Shown one piece after another: positions 60,602 to 64,000 of a DNA stretch of 64,000 nucleotides. The notes under the pieces were generated by a model. That model worked only from the letters and a program-made list of their open reading frames with translations. It made no database searches and was not told the origin of the DNA. This stretch comes from Leptobrachium leishanense (taxonomy: Eukaryota > Chordata > Amphibia > Anura > Megophryidae). Position 1 is the first letter of the stretch. Each line of letters begins with the position of its first letter. A program made the position numbers and the translations under genes. The stretch is taken from positions 55,742,422 to 55,806,421 of the forward strand of contig CM019069.1 in NCBI GenBank assembly GCA_009667805.1, read 5' to 3'.

Positions 60602-61551
60602 CAGGGTTATCCAAAGAGATCCGAATTGCTTGAGAAAGGTAACCGAACGCTGAAAATCAGCGTTCGGTTACCTTTCTTGGCCATTCGGCTATCCATAGAG
60701 CAGGCAATTCGCCAAATCCTGGCGAATTGCCTGCACATATGGTGCCTGTTCGGTGCCTGTTCGAGGGCAGTGAAATCCCCATGAAAAGCACTGCTTCGGC
60801 TATTCAGAGAACACAAACCAGCAGTGAAAGGTTCCCCTAATGTCCTGCCATTCGGTGATTTCATGCGGCAAATTTATTCAGGAGAATCCCATAGGCTTCA
60901 ATGTTAAAAATATTCTCGTTTTAATTCAATATCTAATAAACCGTTCATTATAAAATTCTGCAGTAAAGAGTCTCTTTATTTATAGATTTTTTAGGATACT
61001 TTAAGCATTTTTCAGATGTTTTTTTTTTTTAAAAGTCCGATTTTTTTTAATTTATTTTTTAAGTTTACTTATTTTTTCTGTAACAGCCCTTTTTATTATC
61101 ATTCCCTGGACCTTCTGTGTAAATTTCAGACATTTTCGCTCAGTAGTTTTCACATTTTCACTCAGTAGTCTTTGCAAACAGCATTTCATTTTCACAGATT
61201 CATACAAATGGTTTTGCTAATTTATTCACTGCCTCCTCTGCGTCTCAGCTGCTTCGGCTCTGTGTGATTCGGCTCCTGTTCGGCTGCTTCGCTGCGTGTG
61301 ATCGGCTCCTGCTCGGGTTTTTCGAAGGTTAATCCAGATGTTTCTGCTTGTTTTCAGCGTGCATTCGGTGGGTTTTGCGGTTCATTTTCGTCAGGTTTGC
61401 GGCAGCTTTTCCATGCAATTCGGGGACCCTGTGGTGTTTGCTGAATACACCGCAGGGTCACCGAAATGGGATCGGCAAAAGGAACCGAATTGAAGAGAAC
61501 GAAAAGTCACCGAACGTGCGGTGACTTTTCGAATCTCTTTGGATAACCCTG
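60602..61551. mobile_element. CAGGGTTATTC element, H family, copy 4 (nested in Tc1)
   Basis: CAGGGTTATCCAAAGAGATC and GAATCTCTTTGGATAACCCTG with TAA on both sides (60599-60601, 61552-61554). 950 bp, reverse relative to copies 1 and 3: the AAAGTCACCGAACGTGCGGTGACTT hairpin lies at the right end (61503-61530). The internal TATTCTCGTTTTAATTCAAT / CCATAGGCTTCAATGTT blocks are shared. Confidence 0.78.
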
Positions 61552-63668
61552 TAAGTGAACTGCTCTCCTTTTTATCTGCTTTCAGGTGTGATTTTTTATT
61601 GCCCATACCTGTTACTTGCCCCAGGTGAGTTTACAGGAGCATCACATGCTTGAAACAATCTTATTTATCCACAATTTTGAAAGGGTGCCAAGAATTTTGT
61701 CCAGCCCATTTTTGGAGTTTTGTGTGACATTATGTCCAATTTGCTTTTTTTCCTCTCTTTTTTTTTTTTTTTTTCCAATACACACAAAGGAAATAAACAT
61801 GTGTATAGCAAAACATGTGGTACTGCAATACTTTTCAGTGAGAAATACTTGATTTTCTGGAAAAATGTCTGGGGTGCCAATAATTTCGGCCATGACTGTA
61901 GGTCTTTCATCAAAACTATGTGACAGCCTGAGGCTTGTGCTTTCCAATCTCGCACAATCCAAATGGAAAGCAGTTTAAGATGTACTGAGATCAGTAGGTA
62001 CTGATATAGAAGCTAGGCTTTTCAGTGGTCTAATTACATGCCAGTTGGTGGGGATTTAGGAAATAAACCCCCTAATTTAAGATTAATTTACATTACAGGA
62101 AAAACATTTACCAAAAATTCTGTAGAGAAACATTCCTTGGATCGTAGCCTTCAAAAATCATGAAATGTTTAATATGCTGAGTGTCAGTTTAACTGCTGAA
62201 TAGTAGCAGGTTAAAGCACTTGGCAGGTCCGATGAAGATCAGGGTATTTACTAAAGTTCCCTAGTCATGCAAAGTCAACTGACGCAGGTCTCTCCACCTA
62301 CCTCACATCATTCTGTTGAATCCTTGCTTCATTCGGAATGTGCCTTTGACCTGGTATCATTTTGACCTCCGCTACTCATACATGAGTCATGCTCATCGCA
62401 CTTTTGCCCGTTGATTTCCCTTGAGTCATTATACATGCATGGTCTGACATACACCCCATGTTCTGCCCAATTGTCAGTGTTCTCTGGGCTTGTAAGTCAG
62501 CTGCACACACTCCGTAGTGCCCGGTCGTTGTTTCTGCCCTTCAGCGCGTTATTCTGTCACTTTGTTGTATCTCCTGGTATTGAGTTTGGCTTGTTCTACA
62601 TTTCACAAATTAGAAAGGAGGGCGAGGGTCTGTGGGTGACACTTTTCTGCAGCTCTTCAGAGATAAATGGAAATTTGTTAAAAGGTGACGGGTATGCTTT
62701 GACAGCACACTGTCCTTTGTAACACAACAAAATAACATGAGAAAAAAATGTATCTAGGCTGCTAGGAATCCTAATTATAAAGCCAATGTCTGAGTACGTG
62801 AACAGTACATTCTAACATTTGGAGCACCGAATGGCATGCAAGCGGTGTAATCAAAATGAAATGGAAATAATGACATTCTGTTAATAAAGATCCAAAATTC
62901 TCTAGAATTGCAAATGCAGACATAATCACTGAGAAAGCTCAAATGAGAGACTATGTCCCAAAAAATGTTTTATGCCAACAACTCACATCTTGTAATGTGG
63001 GTCACCAGATGCGCAAGCACCCATGTTGGCGGCCATACTTGTTACCTCGATGCCAAAGGCACAGAGGTAACAACTTAAAATGAGATTATGATCTTATTTT
63101 GTATGTGCTAGAAATATTAATTTAATCAAATAAAAACATTTTATATTAGACAAGGGTATCTGCCACTCTGAAACGGCGCTTGAATACCTGTGTGCAAAAA
63201 ATATGCAAGTTATTGAAGATACACAACTTGCATATGTACATACTAAGCATACGTACACTATACAAAATGCATTGGGAAAGGAGGAAGGGATTGATTTTTA
63301 CATTGTTTTGTTTACTTCAAGGAATATTTTTTTTTTTCATGCAATGAGTTTATTAAATCGAAAAAATAAAAAATCGGCCAACTAATTGATTATGAAAGTA
63401 ATCGTTAGTTGCAGTCCTAATTAACCTAGCATGTGATAGAATTTCTCCACCTTTTATCATCCAAACCTTTGCAGTTCTATTCTATTATGTACTCTTTAAT
63501 AAAATCATAAATTGAGAACCTGTTTGTGAATTTTCTGAGGAAAAATGCACTGTGTTAACCACAAAAAAAATTAGCTCCTGATTGCCTCTCCTTACAAACT
63601 CCAGTGACAGTTCTCTCAGCCACACAAAGCAGTGGCCCATCAAACTGTGACAAGCAGAATGTTTTTAA

Positions 63669-64000
63669 CCTCCCTGGCGGTGTTCCCGAGTGTGTCTCAG
63701 GGGTTAAATTTCACCGCTGAGAGCGGTAACCCCGAGACACACTAAGGCTGTATACATCACCTCTCCGTGCGCTCCCTCGCTGATCTCTGCAGTCTCCTCC
63801 GGCGAGCGCGACCTCATACTTCCTGGATTCCTTCTCGCGAGGAGGAAACCAGGAAGTAATGAGGTCGCGGTCGCCGGAGGAGGCAGCTGGAGACAGAGGG
63901 AGCCCAGGGAGAGGTGATGTATCCAGCGGCATCCCGAGTGTTGCTCGGGGTTACCGCTTCCAAGATAGGAATTTAACCCCGAGCCACACTCCGAATGCCG
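63669..64000 (-). mobile_element. TTAA MITE, E family, cut by window edge
   Basis: CCTCCCTGGCGGTGTTCCCG after TTAA (63665-63668). The following GTGTGTCTCAGGGGTTAAAT, GAGAGCGGTAACCCCGAG blocks are the reverse complement of the right part of the 53671-54073 copy, so it runs on the minus strand. The AAGGAATCC / GGAAGTAATGAGGTCGCG hairpin is present. It is about 70 bp short of full length at position 64000. Confidence 0.72.

Overview
This is a stretch of vertebrate, most likely anuran amphibian, nuclear DNA that lies inside one protein-coding gene and is dominated by introns full of transposable elements. It has no bacterial or viral gene organisation. The evidence for a frog is indirect: TTAA-flanked AGGGACACTC MITEs of the T2/Kolobok type known from Xenopus, many Harbinger-like, hAT-like and Tc1 elements, and solo LTRs of about 0.7-0.9 kb. 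I cannot name the species.

The host gene is CERKL (ceramide kinase-like), on the minus strand. Two internal coding exons are clear. The upstream one (38849-39082, 234 bp) carries the basic nuclear-localisation-type patch and the end of the PH-like region. The next (23556-23687, 132 bp) opens the diacylglycerol-kinase-like domain. Both have canonical AG/GT splice sites, are phase 1 at both ends, and join in frame across a 15,161-bp intron. The left 23.5 kb is therefore the following intron and the right 25 kb the preceding intron. I did not find the first exon, the next catalytic exon or a promoter.

Intron after the second exon (1-23555): a Tc1 relic; Harbinger-like MITEs; GC-rich hairpin-chain elements with TTAA ends, one inserted inside another (3.7-6.0 kb) and more at 19.8-22.2 kb; two solo LTRs, one inside a Harbinger MITE (7.9 kb) and one inside a Tc1 element (13.3 kb); and three copies of an 850-910 bp element with CAGGGTTATTC ends and 3-bp target duplications (15.0-18.9 kb).

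Middle intron (23688-38848): T2-like MITEs, a 199-bp near-perfect palindrome followed by a possible Penelope-like tail, an unassigned open frame behind a good splice acceptor (27.15-27.38 kb), two Harbinger MITEs, and a solo LTR carrying a hAT MITE.

First visible intron (39083-64000): paired foldbacks, two T2 MITEs, a Tc1 transposon whose transposase has a single frameshift (46.8-48.4 kb), a 2.5-kb Tigger/pogo element with three lesions (49.9-52.4 kb), a solo LTR inside a hAT MITE, a tRNA-derived SINE, a further Tc1 element interrupted by a fourth CAGGGTTATTC element (59.3-61.9 kb), and an E-family MITE cut by the window edge.

The most informative features are the nested insertions. Their target duplications define element ends and relative ages, and give empty-site proof of TTAA targeting for the hairpin-chain family.
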